Positions 33,349 to 41,881 of a DNA stretch of 64,000 bases are shown piece after piece. The first letter of the stretch is position 1, and the number at the start of each line of letters is the position of its first letter. Below the pieces are notes generated by a model, which was not told where the DNA came from, ran no database searches, and saw only the letters and a program-made list of their open reading frames with translations. The position numbers and the translations under genes were made by a program. Source of the stretch: Paenibacillus sp. (GTDB lineage Bacteria; Bacillota; Bacilli; Paenibacillales; Paenibacillaceae); contig JAIRVF010000124.1 in the NCBI GenBank assembly GCA_031254035.1, positions 1 through 64,000 of the forward strand, written 5' to 3'.

Positions 33349-36300
33349 ATGAAGAGCAGCCGCATACTGAAAATGAAGCTCATGGCGCCTCCCGCCAAAA
33401 AGATATGGCTGCAGCGGCCGGATTTGATGAAACGGCTGAGACATATACCGGAAATGCCATTAACCATCATGGCCTCTGGACCGGGATTCGGCAAAACAAC
33501 GGCATTGTCTTCTTATGTGAGGCAATGCGGCAGCCGTTACGCATGGTACAGCATTTCTCCTCAAGATCATGATCTCCTCCCTTTTTTGCTTCATTTAACC
33601 ACGACCTTACGCGAGACCGAACCCGGTTTTGGTGAGTCCCTTCTTCTTGAGCTAGGAAATGCAAGTATTGCGAGCGTGGAGGACGTTTATGCCCTGGCAG
33701 ATTTATTTTTAAACGAGGGCTTGAAGCTCCAGGAAAAAATTGTGCTATGCATGGATGATTATCATGCTGTTGAACATAGCGAGTGGATTGACGCATGGAT
33801 GCAATACGTTATTTCTTATTTGCCAGATTGCAGCTGCCTGGCCATGGTTCTTTCATCCCGCACAAAACCGGACTGGGAGGGATTAACCTCCATGCGTGTT
33901 CGAGGGGAAGTGCTCGAGCTGACACGCGTTGATCTTGCCTTTTCGGCGGAGGACATTGAGGTTTTATTTACTGATTATTATAATTATCCGCTTACTACCG
34001 AGCAGGCAGAGGCGATTTATGCATTTACGGAAGGGTGGATCATTGCAATCCAGTTGATTTGGCAGCGCCTCTCGGCATCGAAGGACTCGCTTGAAAGCAT
34101 CCTGACAGCTCCGCGGGAATCTCTAGAGGACCTGTTTCAATTTCTGGCGGCCGAGCTTTTTCAGAAACAGAATTCGTCCATGCGGACTTTTATGCTCGAG
34201 ACGAGCATTTTTGACGAGCTGACAGGGGAGTGGTGCGACGCGGTTTGCGGCAGACAAGGCTCTCACGCGTTGTTAGCTGCGCTTTGCCAGAACGGCTTCC
34301 TGAGCGCCGTCGATGACCGCCAATTCCGTTATCACGCGCTGTTCCGCCAATTTTTGCAGGACCAGCTGCGGCGCCAGCCCCAGTGGCGGTTGTCTCTGCA
34401 CCGGCAAGCGGTGCAAGTGCTAGCGGCAGGAGGACGGATGGAGCTCGCGCTCCGCCATGCCGCGGAATTAACCGACCCGGAGGAAATGGCACAGCTTTTA
34501 GCCTCAGGTGGAGCCGATCTAGTTCGGGACGGGCATCTGGAGGCCGTGTTTCGTTGTCTTGAACCGATCCCGGAGCGGCTGAAAAAGCGCATGTCTTACC
34601 TTTATATCCTTGAAGGTGATATTCTGCGGTATCGCTGCAAATACGAGGCTGCAATGGCAAATTACCGCAAGGCAGAAAGCTTCGCAAGAGAAACGGGGAA
34701 CGTGATCGTCCATGGTCTAGCTCTCGAGGGGCAAGCGATGTTTTATCTCGACACGATTCAGCCGGGGAAAGCCGAGCCGCTGCTTATGAGTGCGATTGCG
34801 CTTGCCGAATCCCATGCTGTATCATCCAGGCCAACCCCTTACGTATTTGCCGGCGGGTTTGGCGGATATGGGGCGGAACCAGACCGCGATAGGCAGCGGC
34901 TGGCTCGTCTATATGCGATGATGGCGGAGAATAAGCTGAATCGGGGCCAAGGCGCCGAGGCGGGGCAGTGGGTTTTGCGTTCGCTGGAGCTGGATCGCGA
35001 CAGCCGGGATTTATTGCTCGAAGCACGGCTTGCGCTCCGCACAGGCAAGCTGAAAGAAGCACGAGGTTTGCTTGAACAAGCGCAGAAGATGGAGGGTGGG
35101 AAGGGCGGCTTATTCCGCGGCAACAGCTATCACAGCCGGACATTGTCAAGGTCGCACCGCGAAATAGATCTGTTACAATCCTTGATCTACAGCCTTAGCG
35201 GTGCCCCTATTCATGCTAAGACGGCGGCGGAAGCAGGTATGATGCAGGGGATCCGTCTTAAAGCCCCCTATGTGGAGGCCTGCGGCTGGATCAGGATGGG
35301 GCATGCCGCTCAATTGTCAGGAACATACGATGCCAAGGTTGCGGGAGATTGCTACCACACGGCACTAGCCATTATGGAGAGGCTAGATGTCGCACGCGGC
35401 ACGGCAGAGCCGAATATGGGACTATGCTTGCTTCATGGGCGTGAACGAAACTGCGAAGCGGCGCTGCGGTATGGGCATGCCGCACTGCAGGATACGGAAC
35501 AGGCTTTGGACGGCTGGCTTTCCTCACTCATCCGTCTTAGCATGGGGATAGCGTTGTACGAGAACGGACGATGGCAGGAAGCCGAGGTCATATTCGAAGA
35601 AGCCAAAGGCCGCTATGAGGCCTGCGGAGATCAATTGGGACTGGCGCTGAGCGAGCTTTGGCTTGCCATGGCGGCTTATCGTCAGGAACAGGATGGACGT
35701 TTTGCGATCAGCATGGAACATTTTTTGGAATTGGTTGTCCGGGAGGGCTACAGTTTTCTGTTTACTTCCCGAACGCTGCTGGGGCCAACCGATCCGCAGC
35801 AGCTTATCCCGCTCCTGCTTGAAGCCGGGCGGCAAGGTATAGGTGGGGCGAATCCCGCAGCGATCTTGACGGAGCTTGGAATGGAAAAGCTGACATATCA
35901 TCCGGGGTATACACTGAATATCGAGACACTTGGATCATTCCGTGTCCGCTTGGGAAATCAAGTAGTGCTGGATAAAGACTGGCAGCGCGGCAAAGCCAAG
36001 GAACTGTTTCAACTGTTTGTGACAAAACGGCGGTCGCCAGTTAGCAAGGAAGAGCTGCTGCTCTATCTGTTTCCAGAAGCGGACGAGAAAGCGGCAAACC
36101 GTGATTTCAAAGTGGCGCTGAATGCGCTCCACTCGGCACTTGAGCCGCACCGGAGAGTCAGAAGCGATCCATATTTTGTGATTCGTGAAGGGCAAATCTA
36201 CCGGCTGAACCCACAGGCCAGCTGGATGCTTGATATCGTGGAATTTGAACGGCTGACGCTGGGGGGGCTGGAGACAGACAATCATGAGGACGCAGCAGTC

Positions 36301-36672
36301 TTACTAGAGCAGGCGCTGCTCCTCTATAAAGGGGATTACATGCCAGACCGCAGGTACGATGACTGGTGCATCGAGGAGCGGGAGCGCCTACAGGTGCTTT
36401 TCCTGCGCGGAGTTGAGCGGCTGAGTCAAATCTATACGGCACGCGGCGCGTATGATAAGGCCATCCGCTGGGCGGAGGCCATGCTCGAGAAGGACCGCTG
36501 CTGGGAAGAGGCGTACCGCCTGCTGATGGAATGCCATCTGCTGCTTAGCAACCGGCACCAGGCTTTGAAATGGTATCAGCGCGCGGTGGACGCATTGGCA
36601 CAGGAGCTGGGCATCGAGCCTATGGGATCGATCCGCGAGTTATTTAAACGCTGCAGTGAGGAGAGCGTATAA
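33349..36672 (+). CDS. Large ATPase/TPR/BTAD transcriptional regulator
   Basis: A 1107-residue regulator of the MalT/LAL-like class with a C-terminal BTAD in place of a LuxR helix-turn-helix. Walker A is SGPGFGKTT (about 43-51) and Walker B KIVLCMDDYH (about 130). A helical NB-ARC-like region follows (FTEGWIIAIQLIW), then many TPR-like helical repeats (about 370-800). The C-terminal 260 residues hold a winged-helix (LGSFRVRLGNQVV, then KGKAKELFQLF-type text with EELLLYLFPEADEKAANRDF) and the bacterial transcriptional activator domain ending QELGIEPMGSIRELF. ATG at 33349 follows AGAGGGG. It lies just before the Liv operon and is probably its activator, responding to a ligand and ATP. Confidence 0.9.
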   Translation: MKSSRILKMKLMAPPAKKIWLQRPDLMKRLRHIPEMPLTIMASGPGFGKTTALSSYVRQCGSRYAWYSISPQDHDLLPFLLHLTTTLRETEPGFGESLLLELGNASIASVEDVYALADLFLNEGLKLQEKIVLCMDDYHAVEHSEWIDAWMQYVISYLPDCSCLAMVLSSRTKPDWEGLTSMRVRGEVLELTRVDLAFSAEDIEVLFTDYYNYPLTTEQAEAIYAFTEGWIIAIQLIWQRLSASKDSLESILTAPRESLEDLFQFLAAELFQKQNSSMRTFMLETSIFDELTGEWCDAVCGRQGSHALLAALCQNGFLSAVDDRQFRYHALFRQFLQDQLRRQPQWRLSLHRQAVQVLAAGGRMELALRHAAELTDPEEMAQLLASGGADLVRDGHLEAVFRCLEPIPERLKKRMSYLYILEGDILRYRCKYEAAMANYRKAESFARETGNVIVHGLALEGQAMFYLDTIQPGKAEPLLMSAIALAESHAVSSRPTPYVFAGGFGGYGAEPDRDRQRLARLYAMMAENKLNRGQGAEAGQWVLRSLELDRDSRDLLLEARLALRTGKLKEARGLLEQAQKMEGGKGGLFRGNSYHSRTLSRSHREIDLLQSLIYSLSGAPIHAKTAAEAGMMQGIRLKAPYVEACGWIRMGHAAQLSGTYDAKVAGDCYHTALAIMERLDVARGTAEPNMGLCLLHGRERNCEAALRYGHAALQDTEQALDGWLSSLIRLSMGIALYENGRWQEAEVIFEEAKGRYEACGDQLGLALSELWLAMAAYRQEQDGRFAISMEHFLELVVREGYSFLFTSRTLLGPTDPQQLIPLLLEAGRQGIGGANPAAILTELGMEKLTYHPGYTLNIETLGSFRVRLGNQVVLDKDWQRGKAKELFQLFVTKRRSPVSKEELLLYLFPEADEKAANRDFKVALNALHSALEPHRRVRSDPYFVIREGQIYRLNPQASWMLDIVEFERLTLGGLETDNHEDAAVLLEQALLLYKGDYMPDRRYDDWCIEERERLQVLFLRGVERLSQIYTARGAYDKAIRWAEAMLEKDRCWEEAYRLLMECHLLLSNRHQALKWYQRAVDALAQELGIEPMGSIRELFKRCSEESV

Positions 36673-36692
36673 GCGGAAACTCCAAATTTATC

Positions 36693-36726
36693 GCCCGGTT
36701 GCAACTCTTTTGCAACCGGGCCCTTT
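36693..36726 (+). terminator. Terminator between regulator and Liv operon
   Basis: Perfect 12-bp stem GCCCGGTTGCAA/TTGCAACCGGGC, then CCTTTT. Confidence 0.85.
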
Positions 36727-36765
36727 TATGATGAACGGGAACGAAGAGTCATAGGGGGGATTTTA

Positions 36766-38067
36766 TTGTCCACAATGAAAAATTCAAAAACGCGTTTGGT
36801 ACGGCTCGGCGCCATGTCCGCGTTAATCATGATGCTTATGTTTACAGCTGCCTGTTCGAGCAGCGGAACCAATAAGGATGGTGCTGCCGAGCCAAAGACA
36901 GAACAAAAGACAGAGGGGACAGATTCGGCAGGCAAGGATGCTGGTGGGGACGGAAAGGTCATTAAAATCGGTGTGCTCGCTTCCATGACAGGCGCACTCG
37001 AAAGCTACGGCAAGCAGACCACCCGGGGATTCGAGCTCGGCATAGACTATACTACAGGCGGGACGCGGGAAGTCAATGGACATAAAATTGAGTTCGTGAT
37101 CGAAGATACGGAAACCAAACCGGATGTGGCTGTGCAGAAGGCGACCAAGCTGCTTGAGACCGACAAGGTTGATTTTCTAGTAGGCTCATCCAGCTCGGGC
37201 GATACGCTGGCGGTGTTGCCACTTGCCGAAGAAGCGAAGAAGATTATGGTTGTTGAACCAGCTGTCGCGGACAGCATCACAGGCGATCAGTGGAACAAAT
37301 ACGTGTTCCGTACTGGGCGCAATTCCTCGCAGGATGCCGTAGCTGGTGCGGCGGCCATTGCAGGCAAAGGCGTGAAAATCGCCACGTTTGCTCCTGACGG
37401 TGCTTTTGGGCGCGACGGCATCACCGCGTTTAAGGAAGCTGCGCTTAAGCTGGGCGCCGAAATCGTGGAGGAACAATATGCCGACGCGGCCGCAACGGAT
37501 TTTACAGCCAATATTCAGAAGATCGTGAAAGCCAAACCCGATTATTTGTTTATCGTATGGGCTGGCGCCAATTCTCCATGGAAACAGCTGCAGGATATGA
37601 AGGTGCAGGAACAAGGAATCAAGATTTCGACGGGCGCGCCGGATATAGCTGCACTCAAAACAATGGGCGATTTGCTGGGTATGGAAGGCTTCTCGGTGTA
37701 TTACTACACCCTTCCGAATAACGATATCAATAAATGGCTCGTGGAAGAACATAAGAAGCGCTTCAATGGCGAACTGCCTGATCTGTTTACGCCGGGGGGC
37801 ATGTCTGCGGCGATCTCGATCCTTGAAGCCATTAAGAAGACAAACGGGGATGTCTCGGATGCGGATAAATTGATTGCCGCGATGGAGGGTATGTCTTTTG
37901 ATACGCCTAAGGGCAAGATGACGTTCAGGACGGAAGACCATCAGGCGCTGCAATCCTTATATGCTGTCAAGCTGGAAAAGCAGGACGGAATCGATTATCC
38001 GGTGCCTGTGCTGATGCGTGAATTGACACCTGAGGAAACGGCTCCACCAATCCGCAATAAACGTTAG
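36766..38067 (+). CDS. Liv-type ABC substrate-binding lipoprotein
   Basis: A 433-residue periplasmic-binding-fold lipoprotein of the branched-chain amino acid/aromatic acid type (Peripla_BP_6). The signal ends in a lipobox FTAACSSSG (Cys at about 28), followed by an acidic-Lys linker of about 30 residues. The mature domain begins IKIGVLASMTGALESYGKQT, typical for this family. The TTG at 36766 is chosen because GGGGG lies 7 bases before it; the ATG three codons later is too far. It is the first gene of the transporter operon. Cargo is not known; members of this family also bind benzoate, urea or short amides. Confidence 0.92.
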   Translation: MSTMKNSKTRLVRLGAMSALIMMLMFTAACSSSGTNKDGAAEPKTEQKTEGTDSAGKDAGGDGKVIKIGVLASMTGALESYGKQTTRGFELGIDYTTGGTREVNGHKIEFVIEDTETKPDVAVQKATKLLETDKVDFLVGSSSSGDTLAVLPLAEEAKKIMVVEPAVADSITGDQWNKYVFRTGRNSSQDAVAGAAAIAGKGVKIATFAPDGAFGRDGITAFKEAALKLGAEIVEEQYADAAATDFTANIQKIVKAKPDYLFIVWAGANSPWKQLQDMKVQEQGIKISTGAPDIAALKTMGDLLGMEGFSVYYYTLPNNDINKWLVEEHKKRFNGELPDLFTPGGMSAAISILEAIKKTNGDVSDADKLIAAMEGMSFDTPKGKMTFRTEDHQALQSLYAVKLEKQDGIDYPVPVLMRELTPEETAPPIRNKR

Positions 38068-38074
38068 CTTGTAA

Positions 38075-38101
38075 GCAGCAGGGCGCCGTGGGCCCTGCTG
38101 C
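38075..38101 (+). promoter_or_regulatory. Intercistronic hairpin after binding-protein gene
   Basis: Perfect 10-bp stem GCAGCAGGGC/GCCCTGCTGC with a 7-base loop and no T-run, 8 bases after the stop. Such hairpins after ABC binding-protein genes often stabilise the upstream message so that the binding protein is made in excess. Confidence 0.6.
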
Positions 38102-38157
38102 ACTTGCATCTTGAACTGAGTTTTTGAAAAAAACGATACAACGGAGGAGCTGAGCGC

Positions 38158-38988
38158 ATGACGGAACATAAGGCCATCTCCGGCACAACATACGATACGG
38201 TCTCAGTTGACGGAGCCATTCTGGCGACGAAGGGCCTAACGATCGCTTTCGGCGGCCATGTTGCCGTAAAGGATGTCGGTTTGGAAATACAGGAAAGGTC
38301 TTTCACATCGATTATCGGCCCAAATGGCGCGGGCAAAACCACATTATTCAACCTGCTCAGCGGCCAGCTAAAGCCTTCTTCTGGCAGCATTTATTTCAAG
38401 GGACGGGACGTTACCCATATGCCCCCGTATGTACGCACAAGGCTTGGCATGGGAAGATCCTTTCAAATTACAAACGTCTTTCCCAATCTGAGTGTGCTGG
38501 AAAATGTCAGGCTGGCCGTCCAATCCCATGCCGGGGTTCGCTACAAAATCTTTTCGTCGCTGGGCCGGTACCGGAAGCTTGAGGAAGAAGCGATAAGGCT
38601 GCTTGAGCTGGTGCGGCTTGCCGACAAGTGTTATGCGCTCGCGGCCCATCTTGCGCATGGTGAAAAGCGGAAGCTGGAAATTGCCATGCTGCTTGCTCTT
38701 CACGCCGAGCTGCTGCTGCTTGATGAGCCTACCGCCGGAATATCGGTGGAGGAGGTCCCCGCGATATTGGAAGTCATTCGCGCGTTGAAACAGGAAGGCA
38801 ACCGTACCATTATCCTGATCGAGCACAAGATGGAGATGGTGCTGGACTTGTCGGACAACATCGCCGTTTTGTTTAACGGCAGCTTGCTCGCGAGCGGGAC
38901 CCCTGGCAACATTATGAACAACGAAACGGTACAGGCCGCATATTTGGGAGGATTGTACGATGACGCTTCTGCAGTTGGAATCGGTTGA
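38158..38988 (+). CDS. Liv-type ABC ATPase (LivG-like)
   Basis: A 276-residue ABC ATPase. Walker A IIGPNGAGKTTLFNLL, Q-loop after MGRSFQITNVFP, signature AHGEKRKLEIAM (an atypical but usual LivG form with AHGEKR), Walker B LLLDEPTAGIS and switch His in ILIEHKMEMV. Compared with LivG it carries a 20-residue N-terminal extension of low complexity. The end overlaps the next ATPase gene by 29 bases, so expression is coupled. It acts with LivF, LivH and LivM in the membrane complex. Confidence 0.93.
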   Translation: MTEHKAISGTTYDTVSVDGAILATKGLTIAFGGHVAVKDVGLEIQERSFTSIIGPNGAGKTTLFNLLSGQLKPSSGSIYFKGRDVTHMPPYVRTRLGMGRSFQITNVFPNLSVLENVRLAVQSHAGVRYKIFSSLGRYRKLEEEAIRLLELVRLADKCYALAAHLAHGEKRKLEIAMLLALHAELLLLDEPTAGISVEEVPAILEVIRALKQEGNRTIILIEHKMEMVLDLSDNIAVLFNGSLLASGTPGNIMNNETVQAAYLGGLYDDASAVGIG

Positions 38989-39664
38989 GACATATATCGG
39001 ACAATATCATATCCTTCAAGGAGTAACCATGCAGGTGAAGCAAGGCGAGATTACCGTCCTGCTGGGTCGCAACGGCGCTGGGAAAACGACAACGCTGAGG
39101 ACCGTCATGGGCTTGAACCCAGCTGCAAAAGGAGAAACCTTGTTCAAAGGAGAGCCGATCCACGGGCTTTCCACCCATCAAATCGCTCGCCGCGGCATCG
39201 GATATGTGCCGGAGGATCAGGGGATATTTGCGGATTTGACAGTGGGCGAGACGCTGCGAATCGCGCTTAAGCATAAAGACGCGGATGCAACCGGGCGGCT
39301 CGAATGGATGTATGAACTGTTCCCTGATCTGGTAAAGTTTCGTGACCGGAAAAGCGGCCTGCTGAGCGGCGGCCAAAAGCAAATGCTTGCCATCGCAAGG
39401 GCGTACGTAAACAATAGCGAGCTGCTGCTTATTGATGAACCAAGCAAAGGGCTAGCTCCAATTATGGTCAAAAAGCTGATGGACGCTATCCTGCAGATGC
39501 GGGAACGGACGACGGTGCTGCTGGTCGAGCAAAATTTTCTGATGGCAGGCACGATTGGGGATTCGTATTACTTAATGGACGAAGGGACAATCGTTAGCGG
39601 CGGCCCGATGACCTCTTTGCACGAAAACGAAGAGCTGCGCCGCAAATATTTGGGAATTGCTTAA
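38960..39664 (+). CDS. Liv-type ABC ATPase (LivF-like)
   Basis: A 234-residue ABC ATPase. Walker A LLGRNGAGKTTTLRTVMG, signature LLSGGQKQMLAIAR, Walker B LLLIDEPSKGLAP and His in VLLVEQNFLM (Q in place of H at the switch, common in LivF). It starts inside the LivG gene with GGAGG upstream. Its stop codon lies exactly at the left edge of a short MITE-like repeat (39660-39712) that fills the gap to the permease gene. Confidence 0.93.
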   Translation: MTLLQLESVETYIGQYHILQGVTMQVKQGEITVLLGRNGAGKTTTLRTVMGLNPAAKGETLFKGEPIHGLSTHQIARRGIGYVPEDQGIFADLTVGETLRIALKHKDADATGRLEWMYELFPDLVKFRDRKSGLLSGGQKQMLAIARAYVNNSELLLIDEPSKGLAPIMVKKLMDAILQMRERTTVLLVEQNFLMAGTIGDSYYLMDEGTIVSGGPMTSLHENEELRRKYLGIA

Positions 39665-39712
39665 AATGCGTGTTCAAAAAAGACGTGATCAAAAGTGGAC
39701 TTTTTGAACTAC
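39660..39712. repeat. MITE-like dispersed repeat, short form
   Basis: CTTAAAATGCGTGTTCAAAAA matches, base for base, the reverse complement of the right end of the element at 22012-22202; CGTGATCAAAAGTGGACTTTTTGA then matches the reverse complement of its left end. The whole interior of about 140 bases is missing. The element covers the livF stop codon and precedes the livH ribosome site. Confidence 0.65.
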
Positions 39713-39732
39713 CTCTTAGAGGAGGATACTGT

Positions 39733-40602
39733 GTGAATCAATTGTTAAATCTTATCATCAACGGTTTGGCAACAGGCCTGCTTGTCTTTTTGCTGGCGGC
39801 AGGGTTGACGTTAATCTTTGGTTTGATGAGCGTGCTGAATTTCGCCCACGGCGGATTGTTTGCCTGGGGGGCTTACAGCGGCGTGTGGCTGTATGCGGCA
39901 ACAGGTTCGTTTATTATTGCCGTGGCCGGTTCCGTTTTGATCGGCATGCTGCTTGGCTTGGTCATGGAACGCGTGGTCATCAGGCCGGTGTACGGCAACC
40001 ATGTCCAGCAAATACTGGTCACGCTTGGCGTCATGTTGGTATTAAGTGAACTGCTTAAGGTCGTATTCACGCCAAATCCGCTGAAGGCCGATGTACCGCC
40101 GCTTTTAAACGGAAGCTGGGATGTTGGGGGCGTTATTCTCATCAAATACCGTCTGTTTATTATTTTGGTAGGCGTGATTGTATATTTGGGCCTGTTGATG
40201 CTGTTGAAAAAGACCAAGATCGGGCTGATCGTCCGTGCAGGTGTGCATAATCCGGAAATGGTGCAGGCGTTGGGCATCAACATACGTCTGATCTTTACGC
40301 TTGTCTTTATGTTTGGCGCGGGACTTGCGGCCCTAGGAGGGGCGCTGCTCGCACCTTATTCAGGCGTCATTTTTTCGGAGATGGGGATGCAATTTGCGAT
40401 TTTGGCATTTATCGTCGTCGTCATCGGTGGTATGGGCAGCATTCAGGGTTCGGCGCTGGCTTCGATTCTTGTCGGTTTATCGGGTGCTTTGATGGCCTAC
40501 TATATTCCGGATCTTTCCCTGGCGGCGAATATGCTTCTGATGGTTGTCGTTCTGCTGGTTAAGCCGTCCGGATTGTTTGGTGTAAAGGGGGGAGGCGCAT
40601 GA
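39733..40602 (+). CDS. Liv-type ABC permease (LivH-like)
   Basis: A 289-residue membrane protein with about eight helices, matching LivH: LLNLIINGLATGLLVFLLAA at the start, GLMSVLNFAHGGLFAWGAY (the NFAHG motif) and GLAALGGALLAPYSGV. I take the GTG at 39733 as start because AGAGGAGG lies 7 bases before it; the longer open frame from 39670 runs through the repeat and has no helix. The last codons overlap the livM start (ATGA). Confidence 0.92.
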   Translation: MNQLLNLIINGLATGLLVFLLAAGLTLIFGLMSVLNFAHGGLFAWGAYSGVWLYAATGSFIIAVAGSVLIGMLLGLVMERVVIRPVYGNHVQQILVTLGVMLVLSELLKVVFTPNPLKADVPPLLNGSWDVGGVILIKYRLFIILVGVIVYLGLLMLLKKTKIGLIVRAGVHNPEMVQALGINIRLIFTLVFMFGAGLAALGGALLAPYSGVIFSEMGMQFAILAFIVVVIGGMGSIQGSALASILVGLSGALMAYYIPDLSLAANMLLMVVVLLVKPSGLFGVKGGGA

Positions 40603-41684
40603 GCGGAAATACGGAAATGAAAGAGTCAGTGCCGACCGCGGTACCATCAAAGCGTCTTCGCAATGGACTTGGCCTTGTCGCGCCTTCTTATGCCACTTCC
40701 AGCCGCTGGTTCATCGGGATATCGTTTGTTATTATTGCTGCTTTATTTGCTGTCCCATTTTTATCGGACTCGCGAAGTTTGTTTATTTTGCTGACGCAAA
40801 TATTTATTTTAGGTATTTTCGCCATGAGTTATGATCTTTTACTCGGATTTACCGGTATCGTTTCCTTTGGCCACGCCATGTTTTTTGGTCTAGGGGGATA
40901 TGCAACCGGAATCTTTATGAACCGCTTCGGGGCGACCCTTCCAATGTTGCTTTTATCCGTTCTGGTGGGCATGGTGTTAGCGGCGCTCCTTAGTTATATT
41001 GTGGGCATGCTGTCGCTCCGTTTAAAAAACCATTTTTATGCCATGTTAACCCTGGCCTTCGCAGGTTTGCTGCTCGTGGCGGCCGAGAAATGGCGTTCGC
41101 TCACAAAAGGCAGCGATGGATTTACCTTTTCGATTCCGGAGCCCTTGAAGAACAGGGTGACCTTGTACCTGATATCCCTAGCCGCAATGGTGCTTATATT
41201 TTTCCTACTGCGAAGATTTACAGGTTCGCCGTTTGGACGGGTGCTGCAGGCGATCCGGGAAAATGAGCAGCGGGCGGAGTCGCTCGGATATCGTGTGGTC
41301 CATTACAAGGTAATCGCTACCGTGATGGCCGGAATAGTAGCAAGCGTCAGCGGTTCGCTGTATGTGCTTACGCTCAGGTTCGTAAATACAACCGTGTTTT
41401 CTATGGATATGACGCTGAATGCGCTGTTGATGACGATCATCGGAGGCGTAGGTACTTTGTTCGGAGCTCTGATTGGAGCGGCGGTAATCGAATGGGCACA
41501 TCACTTTTTAACGGGTCTGGCGTCCATTCATCCTATTTTTGAACGATGGATCATCTTTTTTGGACTGCTCTACATTGTTGTTGTTCTTGTATTTCCATCC
41601 GGCATTGCCGGCACCGGGCAAAAATGGCTTCTTTCCTGGAGATTGAGGCGCTTAAAGGCTGATAACGGGGAGGAAACTTCATGA
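40599..41684 (+). CDS. Liv-type ABC permease (LivM-like)
   Basis: A 361-residue permease with about ten helices. The LivM signature is visible as MSYDLLLGFTGIVSFGHAMFFG, and the cytoplasmic coupling loop as RVLQAIRENEQRAESLGY, followed by IIGGVGTLFGALIGA. An N-terminal tail of about 40 residues precedes the first helix. The start overlaps livH by four bases and the end overlaps the next small gene by four (ATGA), so all are coupled. Confidence 0.93.
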   Translation: MSGNTEMKESVPTAVPSKRLRNGLGLVAPSYATSSRWFIGISFVIIAALFAVPFLSDSRSLFILLTQIFILGIFAMSYDLLLGFTGIVSFGHAMFFGLGGYATGIFMNRFGATLPMLLLSVLVGMVLAALLSYIVGMLSLRLKNHFYAMLTLAFAGLLLVAAEKWRSLTKGSDGFTFSIPEPLKNRVTLYLISLAAMVLIFFLLRRFTGSPFGRVLQAIRENEQRAESLGYRVVHYKVIATVMAGIVASVSGSLYVLTLRFVNTTVFSMDMTLNALLMTIIGGVGTLFGALIGAAVIEWAHHFLTGLASIHPIFERWIIFFGLLYIVVVLVFPSGIAGTGQKWLLSWRLRRLKADNGEETS

Positions 41685-41881
41685 GTGAGGATCGGACGTC
41701 AGTTTGCTCTTTCGTACTGCGGTGTACGCCCTGCGAAAGTCTCAGCGGTTGGCGGATTAAGGTAACACATGTACAGGAACAGGTTGAACTGACCATGGGC
41801 TCGCTGGATGAAGCCAATCTTTACATGAAAAGAATGCTGGAACGGAGGCAGAAACATGATGGGAAACCAGATGATCGATAA
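41681..41881 (+). CDS. Small unknown protein in Liv-catabolic operon
   Basis: A 66-residue protein. GGGAGG lies 8 bases before its ATG, which overlaps the livM stop, and its end overlaps the next start, so it is very likely translated. It has two Cys (FVLRCTPCESLSGWRIKV), then a predicted beta strand pair and a helix SLDEANLYMKRMLERR. I do not recognise the family. Because it sits between a transporter and a KAS III-like enzyme in a tightly packed operon, it may be a small subunit or chaperone for the enzyme; that is a guess. Confidence 0.65.
   Translation: MSEDRTSVCSFVLRCTPCESLSGWRIKVTHVQEQVELTMGSLDEANLYMKRMLERRQKHDGKPDDR

Noticed and set aside
37186..37953. 255-codon minus-strand frame in the Liv binding-protein gene
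   Set aside because: Antisense shadow, Arg/His-rich with no recognisable fold.
39670..39732. Upstream extension of the livH frame
   Set aside because: The 21 extra codons translate the inserted repeat and contain no ribosome site or helix; the GTG at 39733 is far better supported.
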